Positions 45,983-55,423 of a stretch of 64,000 bases of DNA are shown here, piece by piece (within the stretch, counting starts at the first letter, position 1; every line of letters starts with the position of its first letter). This DNA comes from an uncultured Ilumatobacter sp. GTDB lineage: Bacteria > Actinomycetota > Acidimicrobiia > Acidimicrobiales > Ilumatobacteraceae. The stretch is from NCBI GenBank assembly GCA_905182555.1, contig CAJJBX010000004.1, positions 1 through 64,000 of the forward strand, read 5' to 3'. The notes below the pieces were generated by a model. That model searched no databases, was not told where the DNA came from, and was given only the letters and a program-made list of their open reading frames with translations. The translations under genes and the position numbers were made by a program.

Positions 45983-47848
45983 ATGCGAATGTCCCCGTAC
46001 CACATGATGCCCGGCGACAAGGGCTCGCTCGACGGCGTCAAGCTGGCCAACGGCACATTCAAGCGCGTCTGGGTCTTCGCTCGACCCTACCGGCGAACGA
46101 TTTCTATCTTCCTTGCTGCCATTTTCGTTGCAGCGCTCCTCGCCCTGGTGCCTCCGTTCGTCGTGCGAGAAATCATCGACACCGCAATACCGGACAATGA
46201 CCGCTACGCCATCAAGGTGCTGGCGACGATCGCCGTCTTCGCGGCGCTCACCGACGCCGGGCTCGCCATCGTGCAGCGTTGGTGCAGCTCCAGAGTCGGC
46301 GAAGGGCTGATCTACGACCTTCGTGGCGCGCTATTCGCCAAGGTCCAACGCATGCCGATCGCGTTCTTCACGCGGACACCGACCGGGTCGATCACGTCCC
46401 GGTTGAGCAGCGATGTCGTCGGCGCCCAGTCGGCGGTCACGAGCACCCTCGGCAGTGTGGTCAGCAACGTCATTGTGTTGACGACCACGTTGGCCGCAAT
46501 GATCGCCCTCGAGTGGCGGCTCACGCTGCTGACGCTGATCGTGTTGCCGCTCTTCATCGTGCCGGCACGCCGCGTCGGGACGCGCCTGCAGGGAATCTCT
46601 CGCGAGCAGATGGGTCACAACGCTGCAATGAATACCCAGATGACCGAGCGTTTCAATGTCTCTGGCGCCACTCTCGTCAAGCTGTTTGGCTCCGGTCAGC
46701 GCGAGCGCGAGTCCTTCGAGACCCGTGCACGCGGCGTCCGTGACACCGGCATCCAGGCAGCGATCTACGGCCGTGTGTTCTTCGTTGCGCTCGGCCTCGT
46801 TGGGGCGATCGGCACGGCAGCGATTTACGGCATCGGCGCATTGATGGTCGTCGACGGCGAAATCTCGACCGGCACGCTCGTCGCACTGGCCGCACTCGCC
46901 ACGCGCGTGTACCAACCGTTAACTGGGCTGACCAACGCACGGGTTGACCTGATGACGTCGATGGTGAGTTTTGAACGCGTCTTCGAAGTGCTCGACGCAC
47001 CGGAGGCGATCCAAGAAAAGCCAGGTGCAATCGATCTGGTCGCCCCACGTGGTGGCGTCGAGTTCGACAACGTCACGTTCCGATACCCGCCCGCTGTCGA
47101 ATCGGCGATTCCCACGATGGAGCAGAACGCCGGCCTTGGCGGTGACACCGACCCCGACGTCGACGTACTGCACGGGCTGTCGCTGACGATCGCACCAGGT
47201 GAAACACTCGCCCTCGTCGGGGCGTCTGGTGCCGGGAAGTCAACCACGATCTCACTTCTCCCGCGCCTCTACGACGTCACCGTTGGCGCGGTCCGCATCG
47301 ACGGGCACGACGTCCGCGACCTCACTCTCGACAGCTTGCGCGCCTCGATCGGCGTGGTGTCACAGGATCCGCATCTGTTCCACGAATCAATCGGCGACAA
47401 CCTTCGCTACGCCGACCAGTCGGCCAACGACGATCAGGTCATCGCTGCAGCCAAGGCGGCTCGGATTCATGACACGATCGCGGCACTGCCTGACGGCTAC
47501 GACACGATCGTCGGCGAGCGTGGCTATCGGCTGAGCGGTGGCGAGAAGCAACGGCTGGCGATCGCCCGTCTGCTGCTGAAGGATCCTGCGATCATCATTC
47601 TCGACGAGGCAACAAGCCATCTCGACAACGACAACGAGGCGCACATCCAAGCCGCTCTCGAACATGCGATGGAGGGACGAACTGCGCTCGTTATCGCGCA
47701 TCGCCTGTCGACGATTCGCAGCGCCGACCGCATTGCGTTCATCGAAGACGGTCGAGTCGCCGAAATCGGTACACACACCGAGCTCCTTGCAGCCGGCGGG
47801 CGCTATGCGCACCAACTGCAAGCAGGTGATCTCGTCATCCCGAACTGA
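45983..47848 (+). CDS. ABC exporter, fused membrane and ATPase domains
   Basis: A 621-residue half-transporter working as a dimer. About six helices occupy residues 35-330 (starting SIFLAAIFVAALLALVPPFV). The ATPase domain has Walker A GASGAGKST, Q-loop GVVSQDPHLF, signature LSGGEKQR, Walker B IIILDEATSHLD and switch His in IAHRLST. An unusual insert (VESAIPTMEQNAGLGGDTDP) separates the first two strands of the ATPase domain. ATG 45983 is seven bases after TAGCGT. Substrate unknown; lipid or drug export is typical of this class. Confidence 0.9.
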   Translation: MRMSPYHMMPGDKGSLDGVKLANGTFKRVWVFARPYRRTISIFLAAIFVAALLALVPPFVVREIIDTAIPDNDRYAIKVLATIAVFAALTDAGLAIVQRWCSSRVGEGLIYDLRGALFAKVQRMPIAFFTRTPTGSITSRLSSDVVGAQSAVTSTLGSVVSNVIVLTTTLAAMIALEWRLTLLTLIVLPLFIVPARRVGTRLQGISREQMGHNAAMNTQMTERFNVSGATLVKLFGSGQRERESFETRARGVRDTGIQAAIYGRVFFVALGLVGAIGTAAIYGIGALMVVDGEISTGTLVALAALATRVYQPLTGLTNARVDLMTSMVSFERVFEVLDAPEAIQEKPGAIDLVAPRGGVEFDNVTFRYPPAVESAIPTMEQNAGLGGDTDPDVDVLHGLSLTIAPGETLALVGASGAGKSTTISLLPRLYDVTVGAVRIDGHDVRDLTLDSLRASIGVVSQDPHLFHESIGDNLRYADQSANDDQVIAAAKAARIHDTIAALPDGYDTIVGERGYRLSGGEKQRLAIARLLLKDPAIIILDEATSHLDNDNEAHIQAALEHAMEGRTALVIAHRLSTIRSADRIAFIEDGRVAEIGTHTELLAAGGRYAHQLQAGDLVIPN

Positions 47849-47992
47849 GCGAGCGGCCCAGTCACAGATCGTTCAGCCGCGAGCCCCGTAGAAGTCAATC
47901 GACGAGTCGCCGGTCTTCGCCTGACGGAGCCCGCTGCAAAGAAGCCCCCTTCTCGTTTCGCTCAAGTCAGGCATAGCTGTCACACTTCACGT

Positions 47993-49156
47993 GTGATCCA
48001 AGCAGCGGTGCGGGCAGCGCAGGTCCCGCCATTTCATGCCATGGCAATGAACCGGGCAGCCGGCGACCGTGAGGCTGCCGGCCATCGCGTCATGCACCTC
48101 GAAGTTGGGCAACCGGCGACAGGACTCCCCGACACTGCCCGCCGAGCGGTGATCAGCGCCCTCGACAGTCCACTCGGATACACGAACGCAACTGGTTTGC
48201 CAGAGCTTCGGGAACGTCTCGCCGATCGGCATACAGCGCTTGGTCCACCGGGGGCGCAACCGCTCGACGCATCCCGAATCGTGGTCGTCGCTGGGGCGTC
48301 TGCCGGCTTCTCACTGGCCTTCCTCACGTTGTTCGAGCCTGGCCAGCGAGTCGGGGTCATCGAACCGGGCTATCCCTGCTATCGAAACGCACTCATCGCA
48401 CTCGGCATTGAGGCAGTGCCGATCTCGGTCGGCCCAGAGAGCCGGTGGGCCCCGACTGCCCAACATCTGAGCAACGCCGGTCATCTCGACGGACTCGTAC
48501 TTGCCTCTCCGTCGAACCCCACGGGAACGATCCTGTCTGCCGACTCGCTCGCCGAAGTCGCGGGTTACTGCAGCGACCACGACATCGCGATCGTTGCCGA
48601 CGAGATCTACCACGGCATCATCGATGACGGAATCGCTTCGCCGATGCTCGAACACGCGCCCGACGCCATTGTCATCAACAGCTTCTCGAAGTACTTCTCG
48701 ATGACTGGCTGGCGGATTGGTTGGATGGTGGTCCCTGACCATCTCGTCGACGTGGTCGAACGGCTGCAACAGAACATGTACATCTGCGCTCCGCACGTTT
48801 CGCAAGTCGCAGCGCTGGCCGCCCTCGATGCAACCAATGAGTTGGAAGGCCATGTCGCTCGATACCGGGTCAACCGACGAGTCATGCTGTCTGGCCTGAG
48901 TGCTGCCGGGATCACCGACATCGCGCCGGCTGACGGCGCGTTCTATATCTATGCCCACGTCCCTCAGTTCACGACCAACATTGGACTGTCGTCGATGGAC
49001 CTGTGCCAGCGATGGCTCGACGAACTTGGCGTGGCCTGTACCCCCGGTATCGACTTCGACCTGGCCCGAGGCCACGAGTACGTCCGCTTCTCGTATGCCG
49101 GCGAAGCCTCCGACCTTGACGAAGCGTGCTCGGCAATCGCGAGCTGGGCACCATGA
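47993..49156 (+). CDS. PLP-dependent aminotransferase, class I/II
   Basis: A 387-residue fold-type I aminotransferase. PLP contacts: AGASAGFSLAF (phosphate loop), SPSNPTGT, VADEIYHGI (Asp to the ring N) and the Schiff-base Lys in NSFSKYFSMTGWRIGW; the substrate-carboxylate Arg lies in YVRFSYA. No biosynthetic neighbours define the substrate. Its stop overlaps the CaiB gene start (ATGA), so the pair is translationally coupled. The gap 47849-47992 is empty. Confidence 0.88.
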   Translation: MIQAAVRAAQVPPFHAMAMNRAAGDREAAGHRVMHLEVGQPATGLPDTARRAVISALDSPLGYTNATGLPELRERLADRHTALGPPGAQPLDASRIVVVAGASAGFSLAFLTLFEPGQRVGVIEPGYPCYRNALIALGIEAVPISVGPESRWAPTAQHLSNAGHLDGLVLASPSNPTGTILSADSLAEVAGYCSDHDIAIVADEIYHGIIDDGIASPMLEHAPDAIVINSFSKYFSMTGWRIGWMVVPDHLVDVVERLQQNMYICAPHVSQVAALAALDATNELEGHVARYRVNRRVMLSGLSAAGITDIAPADGAFYIYAHVPQFTTNIGLSSMDLCQRWLDELGVACTPGIDFDLARGHEYVRFSYAGEASDLDEACSAIASWAP

Positions 49157-50310
49157 GTCGACCACCCGGCGAGCGGACTGGCCCGCTGGTCGATCTGCGC
49201 GTCATCGACATGTCGACGGTGCTCGCCGGGCCGAACTGTGCGCGATACCTCGCCGACTTCGGCGCCGACGTGATCAAGGTCGAGCGGCCGGGTGGCGACA
49301 GCCTGCGCAACATGGCGTGGCGCGACCCGCGCGATGGCGAGGGCCTGTGGTGGAAGCTGGTCAACCGCAACAAGCGGACCGTCGTGCTCGACGTGAAAGA
49401 CAATGCCGATCATGCGACCTTGCTGCGACTCCTCGACGAGGCCGACGTGCTCGTCGAGAACTCTCGTCCGGGAACGCTTGAGCGGCTCGGCCTGGGGCCG
49501 GATGTCTTGTTGGCTCGCAACCCGAAGCTGGTTATCACGCGAGTGTCTGGGTTCGGCCAAGACGGCCCATACGCCTCCCGTGCGGGCTTCGCAACGATCG
49601 CCGAGGCCATGTCCGGGCTCGTTGCCCTCTCCGGTGAGCCCGAAGGCCAGCCGCTCCTGCCACCGGTCGCTCTGACCGACGAAGTGACGGGCCTTTCGGC
49701 CGCATTCGCCACGATGGTCGCGTTGCACTCGGGCGTCGGTCAAGTTGTCGATGCAAACCTGTTGGAGACGATGTTCCACATGATGGGGCCACTCGCCTCG
49801 CTCTTTGCGGTGACTGGCGAACAGCAGCCTCGACTCGGCGCCGGCCTGCCCTACACGGTGCCCCGAGGGACCTACCAGTGCAACGACGGCAAGTGGGTTG
49901 CGGCATCGACGAGCAGTGATTCGGTGGCAGCGCGGGTGATGGAGCTACTCGGTGTTGGAGACGACGTGAGGTTCACAACCTTCGCCGGGCGCACCGAGCA
50001 CCGTACAGATCTCGAAGCAATCATGACCGCCTGGTGTGCAGCTCGGACGCAAGCCGAAGTGGTCGAGGCGTTCACCGCAGCTGACGCGGCGATCGGGCCA
50101 GTTCTCGACATGGCCGAGATCGCCAGCGATCCCCACTACGCGCAGCGGGGCACCATCGAAACCGTTCCAGACGGCTTGGGTGGCACCCCGATGCAGAGTG
50201 TGATTGCTCGATTGTCTGCAACGCCCGGATCAATCCGCTGGGCAGGCCGCGCTCTCAACGCTGACGGCGCCGAGGTGGCAGCGAGCGGCTGGGACAGTCC
50301 TTCAGACTGA
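49153..50310 (+). CDS. CaiB/BaiF family (class III) CoA-transferase
   Basis: A 385-residue CoA-transferase moving CoA between carboxylic acids. Family signatures: LRVIDMSTVLAGPNCARYLADFGADVIKVE near the N-terminus in pieces, VENSRPGTLERLGLG, ITRVSGFGQDGPYASR and the catalytic Asp in VALTDEVTGLSAA. ATG 49153 overlaps the aminotransferase stop. Coupled transamination and CoA transfer would suit catabolism of an amino acid through its 2-keto or hydroxy acid, but no specific pathway can be named. Confidence 0.9.
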   Translation: MSRPPGERTGPLVDLRVIDMSTVLAGPNCARYLADFGADVIKVERPGGDSLRNMAWRDPRDGEGLWWKLVNRNKRTVVLDVKDNADHATLLRLLDEADVLVENSRPGTLERLGLGPDVLLARNPKLVITRVSGFGQDGPYASRAGFATIAEAMSGLVALSGEPEGQPLLPPVALTDEVTGLSAAFATMVALHSGVGQVVDANLLETMFHMMGPLASLFAVTGEQQPRLGAGLPYTVPRGTYQCNDGKWVAASTSSDSVAARVMELLGVGDDVRFTTFAGRTEHRTDLEAIMTAWCAARTQAEVVEAFTAADAAIGPVLDMAEIASDPHYAQRGTIETVPDGLGGTPMQSVIARLSATPGSIRWAGRALNADGAEVAASGWDSPSD

Positions 50311-50324
50311 TCAGCCGTACCGGC

Positions 50325-50495
50325 TCACTTGCCGGCGGCGTCTTCGCCCGGGATGACCTTCTCAGCTGCGTCACTGATCGTGTCGTACTTGTTTTCGATG
50401 TCATCGGGGATCTTGTCGCCGTTGGCCTCAACGAGGTCGTCAGCAGTGTCCTTGGCCTTGCCGGCCTTACCCTTTATCTTGTTAAACAGACCCAT
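50325..50495 (-). CDS. MT0933-type antitoxin-like small protein
   Basis: A 56-residue, Lys/Asp/Ala-rich protein beginning GLFNKIKGKAGKAKDTADDL, then GDKIPDDIENKYD. This is the pattern of the Rv0909 (MT0933) antitoxin family (small amphipathic helical repeats). An AAAGGAG Shine-Dalgarno lies six bases before ATG 50495, so it is probably translated. The usual toxin partner gene (Rv0910-like) is not next to it: neighbours are CaiB and msrA. Confidence 0.65.
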   Translation of the reverse strand: MGLFNKIKGKAGKAKDTADDLVEANGDKIPDDIENKYDTISDAAEKVIPGEDAAGK

Positions 50496-50542
50496 GGAGT
50501 GCTCCTTTGTCGTGTTAAGCCCCACAACTTGCGAAAGGGCCC

Positions 50543-51172
50543 CTACGACTGTGATCCGATCGGGCAGCTGACGCCCGTGCCCTTAATGCCGCAGTAGCCA
50601 TTCGGATTCTTGGCGAGGTACTGCTGGTGGTAAGGCTCAGCGTAGTAAAAGTCGGTAACGAAGTCGATGGATCCGACTTCGGTGGTGATCTGACCCTTGC
50701 GCATCGCATCGAGGCCTTCTTGAACGCGCGCCCTTGTTGCTTCAATAACCGGGAGTTGGCTCGGCTGCGTGGCCCACACGCCCGTGCGGTACTGGCTGCC
50801 AACGTCGTTACCTTGGCGCATCTCCTGGGTGGGGTCGTGCTCTTCCCAGAAAACCTGCATGATCCGCTCGAAGCTGATCACTGACGGGTCAAACACGATG
50901 CCGACGGCCTCAGCATGGCCCGTCCGGCCGGTGCAGTTCTCTTCGTAGGTGCAGTTCGGCGTGAAGCCACCGGCATAACCGGCAAAGGTGGAGTAGACCC
51001 CCTCAAGCTGCCAGAAGAGCCGCTCGGCGCCCCAGAAGCAGCCCATTCCGACCACGGCAATCTCCATACCGTCAGGCCAGGGCCCCGTGAGCGGGTTGCC
51101 GTTGACGAAGTGCGCGTCGGGCACCTGCATAGCTTCGGCGCGGCCGGGCAGGGCCTCGTCGGGAGCGATCAT
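50543..51172 (-). CDS. msrA: Peptide-methionine (S)-S-oxide reductase
   Basis: A 209-residue repair enzyme reducing Met-(S)-sulfoxide in proteins. The active site is [13 protein letters not shown] with the catalytic Cys; also [24 protein letters not shown] and [21 protein letters not shown] with resolving Cys candidates. An N-terminal extension of about 45 residues precedes the core. ATG 51172 follows GGAGG at nine bases, better than the ATG at 51196. Confidence 0.95.
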   Translation of the reverse strand: MIAPDEALPGRAEAMQVPDAHFVNGNPLTGPWPDGMEIAVVGMGCFWGAERLFWQLEGVYSTFAGYAGGFTPNCTYEENCTGRTGHAEAVGIVFDPSVISFERIMQVFWEEHDPTQEMRQGNDVGSQYRTGVWATQPSQLPVIEATRARVQEGLDAMRKGQITTEVGSIDFVTDFYYAEPYHQQYLAKNPNGYCGIKGTGVSCPIGSQS

Positions 51173-51338
51173 GGTCGAGGTCCTCCGGAAAAGCATGGCA
51201 TCAGGATACGAGGCCCTGTCATCACCCCAACCGCGCGCCCCTGTTCGTCAGCGTGATGGTTTTGGTCGGTATGCCGACCAGGACCGTCATGCTGGCCCAT
51301 TGCGCAAACCGCCAGCAGCGTTCGGTACGGTCTGCGGC

Positions 51339-51821
51339 GTGACAATTCGGGACATGGTCGAGGCAGATTTGCCGCAGGTAATGGCGATCAACGAGGCCAA
51401 TGTGCCCGAGGTGGGAGACATCGACCTCGAACAACTGCGATTCATCGTGAGCGAGAGCGCAGCGCGATTGGTGGTCGAAGTCGATGGAGCGATTGCCGGG
51501 TTCTGCCTCGTACTCGCGCCCGGCTCGGCCTACGACTCCATCAACTACGCGTGGTTTATGGAGCGCTACCCCACCGACTGGTATCTCGATCGCGTGGCCT
51601 TCGACGCAGCAACACAGGGCAAGGGTTTCGGCAGTCAGCTCTACGCCGAGGTTGAGCTTCGGCTGACCGCGGCTGCTGCAACAGGACTCACGCTCGAAGT
51701 GAACATCGACCCGCCGAACGAACCGTCACTCGCTTTTCACAACAAGCACGGCTTTGCCGAAGTCGGCCAGCAAACGTCACACGACATCGAGGTCAGCTTG
51801 ATGCGCAAATTTGCGAGATAG
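51339..51821 (+). CDS. GNAT-family N-acetyltransferase
   Basis: A 160-residue acetyltransferase. Acetyl-CoA motif A is VAFDAATQGKGFGSQLYAEV (Q-x-x-G-x-G), with motif B NEPSLAFHNKHGF. TACGGT lies seven bases before GTG 51339. The stop codon lies within the first units of an 8-bp tandem repeat. The substrate is unknown. Confidence 0.88.
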   Translation: MTIRDMVEADLPQVMAINEANVPEVGDIDLEQLRFIVSESAARLVVEVDGAIAGFCLVLAPGSAYDSINYAWFMERYPTDWYLDRVAFDAATQGKGFGSQLYAEVELRLTAAAATGLTLEVNIDPPNEPSLAFHNKHGFAEVGQQTSHDIEVSLMRKFAR

Positions 51822-51876
51822 CGAGATAGCGAGATGGCGAGATAGCGAGATAGCGAGATGGCGAGATAGCGAGATA
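51813..51876 (+). repeat. Eight 8-bp tandem repeats across the GNAT stop codon
   Basis: GCGAGATA/G units in the order A A G A A G A A, 64 bp without gaps, so there is also a 24-bp higher-order period. The GNAT stop TAG is made by units 1 and 2. GTTGCGAAAGGGGCC follows. Confidence 0.95.
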
Positions 51877-51906
51877 GTTGCGAAAGGGGCCTGACCCCAG
51901 CCGCAA

Positions 51907-52717
51907 CTATCTGCGGTCTTGGAGGAACTTGAAGTGGGCGCGGGTCGATGCGACGTGGTCGGTGTCGATGTCGGCGAAAATTGTGGTCTCGGTCCCGGCA
52001 GCATGCACGAGTACTTCGCCGAGCGGATCAATGACCATGCTGTCGCCGCAGTGGTCGAGTTGGCCGGTGCGCTGGCCGTTGGCATCGAGGGCGCCGTCAC
52101 GGCCGACCCGGTTGACCGCCACGAAGTACGCCTGGTTTTCGATGGCGCGGGCCCTGGCGAGCGTCTGCCAGTGGTGGCGCCGCTTCGCCGGCCAGTTGGC
52201 CACGAGGAGATACGCGTCGGTGTCCTCGGCCAGCGCCCAGAACTCGTTGGCGAATCGCAGGTCGTAACAAACAAACAGGCTGACTCGGACGCCTTCAATC
52301 TCGACGGTCACAAAGTCGGTTCCGGGCCGCACGTAGGCATCTTCGCCACCATGTGAGAACGGATGGATCTTGCGGTAGCGGTGCACAGTGCCGTCAGGGC
52401 CTGCCAGCACAAATACGTTGCTGACGCGTTGGTCCTCAGCCGGTGCGTCTGGTGCAAGTTCGGCGCACGACCCTCCGACCCATATGCCGTGTGCGGCTGC
52501 CTCGGCGACGAGGAACTGGCTCGACGGGCCGCCTTCTGGCTCAGCGATCGCCGGGTCGCTGAAGGCGAAGCCTGTCGAAAACGTCTCAGTAAGCAATACG
52601 AGGCGCGCCCCCCCGGCCGCCGCCGCCGCGATCTCGTGGCGCGAGCGTCGCATAGTTGGCGTCGCGGTCGAACCAAGCAATGTCGTGTTGAAGAGCAGCG
52701 ATCCGAAGTGTGCTCAT
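51907..52717 (-). CDS. Carbon-nitrogen hydrolase (omega-amidase/nitrilase family), one frameshift
   Basis: Start ATG 52717 (STLRIAALQHDIAWFDRDAN) overlaps the aminotransferase stop. Near 52635, in a GGCGGCGGCGGCCGGGGGG tract, the frame changes by one base. The rest runs intact: LVLLTETFSTGF (catalytic Glu), YRKIHPFSHGGEDA (Lys) and VSLFVCYDLRFANEF (nucleophile Cys). Linked aminotransferase and omega-amidase pairs convert glutamine to 2-oxoglutaramate and then 2-oxoglutarate while aminating a keto acid such as the methionine-salvage product. The GC-tract indel may be a sequence error. Confidence 0.82.
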
Positions 52718-53961
52718 GAGGCGAATCCTTTCGCGAGCGCATCGGCCGCGGTGTTGATGACGTGCATCTGTTTGCAATAGGCGAACCGCACCATGTGGCG
52801 GCCGTTGTCTGGCCGAGCGTAAAACACCTCGTTCGGTATGGCGACAACGCCCGCTTTGGCCGGAAGCTGTCGACAGAACTCGTAACCGTCACCGCTCGCA
52901 TCGATCGGGCGGATGTCGACCGTGGCGAAGTAACTGGCCTCTGGCTGAAACACGGTGAAGCCGATATCGGTCAGCACATCACACAGCCGGTCTCGGGTCG
53001 CCTGCAGCCCGGCCCGCAGACCTTCGAAGTAGGAATCCGGCAGACGCAAGCCGACCGCCGTGGCCGGTTGGAACGGCCCGCCGTTGACGAACGTGAGGAA
53101 TTGCTTGGCAGTTCGGGCCGCCGCGACCAGGTTGGCCGGGCCGGTCATCCAACCGATCTTCCAACCAGTGGTGTGGAACGTCTTTCCGCCCGACGAGATG
53201 GTGAGGGTTCGCTCGAACATGTCGGGCAACGTGCACATCGGAATGTGTTCACGACCGTCGAACGCAAGGTGCTCGTAGACCTCGTCGGTGACGACTACAA
53301 GGTCATGGTCGATCGCGAGGTCAGCAATCAGCTGAAGCTCGACGCGTGTGAACACCTTGCCGCTCGGATTGTGCGGTGTGTTGAGCATGATCAGCTTGGT
53401 CTTTGCGCCGATCGAGCGGCGCAACTCATCGGGGTCGAACACGTAGTTGCCATCGACGTCGGGCGCGAGTAAAACGGGGACCGCAATAGCGCTCGCCATC
53501 GCGATATTCGCCCGGTAGCTGTCGTACATGGGCTCGAACACGACGACCTCGTCACCGGCATCGAGCATCCCGAGGAGCGCACTGGCGATTGCCTCGCTGG
53601 CACCGGCAGTGACGACGATCTCAGAAGCCGGGTCGAGTTCGATTCCGTAAAAGCGCTGCTGGTGTTCCGCAATTGCCTCGCGCAACACCGCCATGCCAGG
53701 CAGCGGCGGGTATTGGTTGCCACCGGAGTTAATCGCGTCGATCGCAGCGTCGAGAACGGCGCGCGGCCCGTCGGTGTCGGGGAACCCTTGTCCGAGGTTG
53801 ATCGCTCCGGTCTCGGCGGCGAGTGCCGACATCTCGGCAAAGATCGTCGTACCGAACCCGTTCAGCTTCGAAGTCATCACGTCAACGGGAGCGGCCACGT
53901 CGAAAGTGTAGAAGAGCTGGCACAGCGACTCAGCGCTCGACTCCGAGAAGTTCGTTGTCAT
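52714..53961 (-). CDS. PLP-dependent aminotransferase (methionine/kynurenine type)
   Basis: A 415-residue class I aminotransferase. Marks: INLGQGFPDTDGP, VTAGASEAIASAL, NTPHNPSGKVFT, VVTDEVYEHLAFDG and the PLP Lys in SSGGKTFHTTGWKIGW. This resembles the YbdL/kynurenine group, which uses methionine or glutamine. It is sandwiched in an overlapping operon: ATG 53961 overlaps the GGDEF stop and its own stop overlaps the amidase. The conserved part begins at ATG 53877; the first 28 residues are unusual. Confidence 0.9.
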   Translation of the reverse strand: MTTNFSESSAESLCQLFYTFDVAAPVDVMTSKLNGFGTTIFAEMSALAAETGAINLGQGFPDTDGPRAVLDAAIDAINSGGNQYPPLPGMAVLREAIAEHQQRFYGIELDPASEIVVTAGASEAIASALLGMLDAGDEVVVFEPMYDSYRANIAMASAIAVPVLLAPDVDGNYVFDPDELRRSIGAKTKLIMLNTPHNPSGKVFTRVELQLIADLAIDHDLVVVTDEVYEHLAFDGREHIPMCTLPDMFERTLTISSGGKTFHTTGWKIGWMTGPANLVAAARTAKQFLTFVNGGPFQPATAVGLRLPDSYFEGLRAGLQATRDRLCDVLTDIGFTVFQPEASYFATVDIRPIDASGDGYEFCRQLPAKAGVVAIPNEVFYARPDNGRHMVRFAYCKQMHVINTAADALAKGFAS

Positions 53962-55220
53962 CCACCGGCTGACTTGCGGCGATCGGCCGGAAGACTCGAT
54001 TCAGCTTCGACCGTCGAAGCCAGCCTGTGGGTGACCCCGGTGGTTTTGGCTTCGTACATCGCGACGTCGGCTGCTTGCATGAGTGCTACGAAGTCCGAAC
54101 CATGACGTGGGAAGAGTGCTGCGCCGATACTGCCGCTGACCAACACGTCTCCGGCCATCGGCGCTGAACTCATCGCCGCAGCAATTCGCTCGGCGCTATC
54201 GCGCACCGCGTTGGCCTGGACGAGCCCCGGGAGGATGACGACGAACTCGTCGCCGCCCCAACGAGCCACGAGGTCGGTGTCGCGCAGGGCCCCAACCAGT
54301 CGGTCAGCGCACTCCGCCAAGACGCTGTCACCGAATTGGTGACCACGGGTGTCATTGATCTGCTTGAACCCATTGAGATCGATCAGCATGATGCAAAGGC
54401 CCGTGCCGAAGCGGCCAGCCATCTCGATGGCCTCTTCGCTCTGCCGCTCGAACTCGCGACGATTCGCAAGACCCGTCAGTTCGTCGGTGGTCGCGCGCCG
54501 TTCGAGATTCCGACGCTCGGCGAGGAACATCCGCCCAGCAAGTGCGACGAGGATCGTGCCGAGTCCGAGCACAATCACGTATGGACCAGACGTATCGGCG
54601 CCCCAACCAGCGATGCTCTCGACGCTCGTGATCACCAGCAAAGAACCGCCGTCGAGTGGCTCGGAGATCTGCGCTACGGCGACGCGTTGGCCCGGTTCGT
54701 TGGCGATGCTGGCAACCTCCGGTGGCGCTTCGGAGTCCGATGGTTTGACGTTGACATCGACGTCGAGTTCTAAAATATGCTGCAGTGCGAATGCGTCGAT
54801 GACGGCATTGAGCGGCAGCTGAATCGACGATGTCAACGCGGGTGTCTGGGCGAGAACGAGGACCGAGTTGCTGGCCGAGTCGACGACCGCGACCGTTGGG
54901 AGTGATTTCGAAGCGGCGGAACCGAAGGTGCTGAGCGCTGCGAGGTCGGGACCCGAGCACCGCGGCCCGACGCAGGCCTCGACAGTGGCACCGAAGGTGG
55001 CGAGCAGTTCTTCTGGAGAGGTATTGGCAGTCGACACGGCCAGGACGGCACGGGCCCGCAGGACGGTGTCTTGGACCGAGTTGCTGGCCATCGCGGCGGC
55101 GGTCTGCACACGCATGTCTTGTTCGCTGTAGAGGTCGGATCGATGGTCGACCAGCGCGACCAATGTTGCCACCAGCAGCATCAGACTGCCAACGAGCGCA
55201 CCGACACGAATGAATCCCAC
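53958..55220 (-). CDS. Membrane diguanylate cyclase (GGDEF)
   Basis: A 420-residue protein. One N-terminal helix (VGALVGSLMLLVATLVALV), an extracellular sensor of about 190 residues (two Cys in ACVGPRCSGPD), a second helix (YVIVLGLGTILVALAG), then the cyclase: TTDELTGLANRREFE, the GGDEF site in VARWGGDEFVV and an inhibitory RxxD (RDTD) five residues before it. Both sites are intact, so it likely makes c-di-GMP with product inhibition. Its stop overlaps the aminotransferase start. Confidence 0.93.
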   Translation of the reverse strand: MGFIRVGALVGSLMLLVATLVALVDHRSDLYSEQDMRVQTAAAMASNSVQDTVLRARAVLAVSTANTSPEELLATFGATVEACVGPRCSGPDLAALSTFGSAASKSLPTVAVVDSASNSVLVLAQTPALTSSIQLPLNAVIDAFALQHILELDVDVNVKPSDSEAPPEVASIANEPGQRVAVAQISEPLDGGSLLVITSVESIAGWGADTSGPYVIVLGLGTILVALAGRMFLAERRNLERRATTDELTGLANRREFERQSEEAIEMAGRFGTGLCIMLIDLNGFKQINDTRGHQFGDSVLAECADRLVGALRDTDLVARWGGDEFVVILPGLVQANAVRDSAERIAAAMSSAPMAGDVLVSGSIGAALFPRHGSDFVALMQAADVAMYEAKTTGVTHRLASTVEAESSLPADRRKSAGG

Positions 55221-55423
55221 GATGTCTTATCGGCAATCGCAACACACAACCTGAGAGCTTTAAATGAACTGTCTGCCTCGCTGACCAAAGACCGCTGTTT
55301 CTGCGTGAGTGGAGTCAATGTCGATTGCGGAGCTGTCAGCTCTGATGTTCACCCAGTGCGACTCCAACACCCGCCTCCAAGTTGAACGCGGTGACTTTGG
55401 CGGTCAACCGACTACGAGGTGCC

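Noticed and set aside
51813..51876. Possible CRISPR-like array
   Set aside because: Contiguous 8-bp units without spacers; a simple tandem repeat. No cas genes are present.
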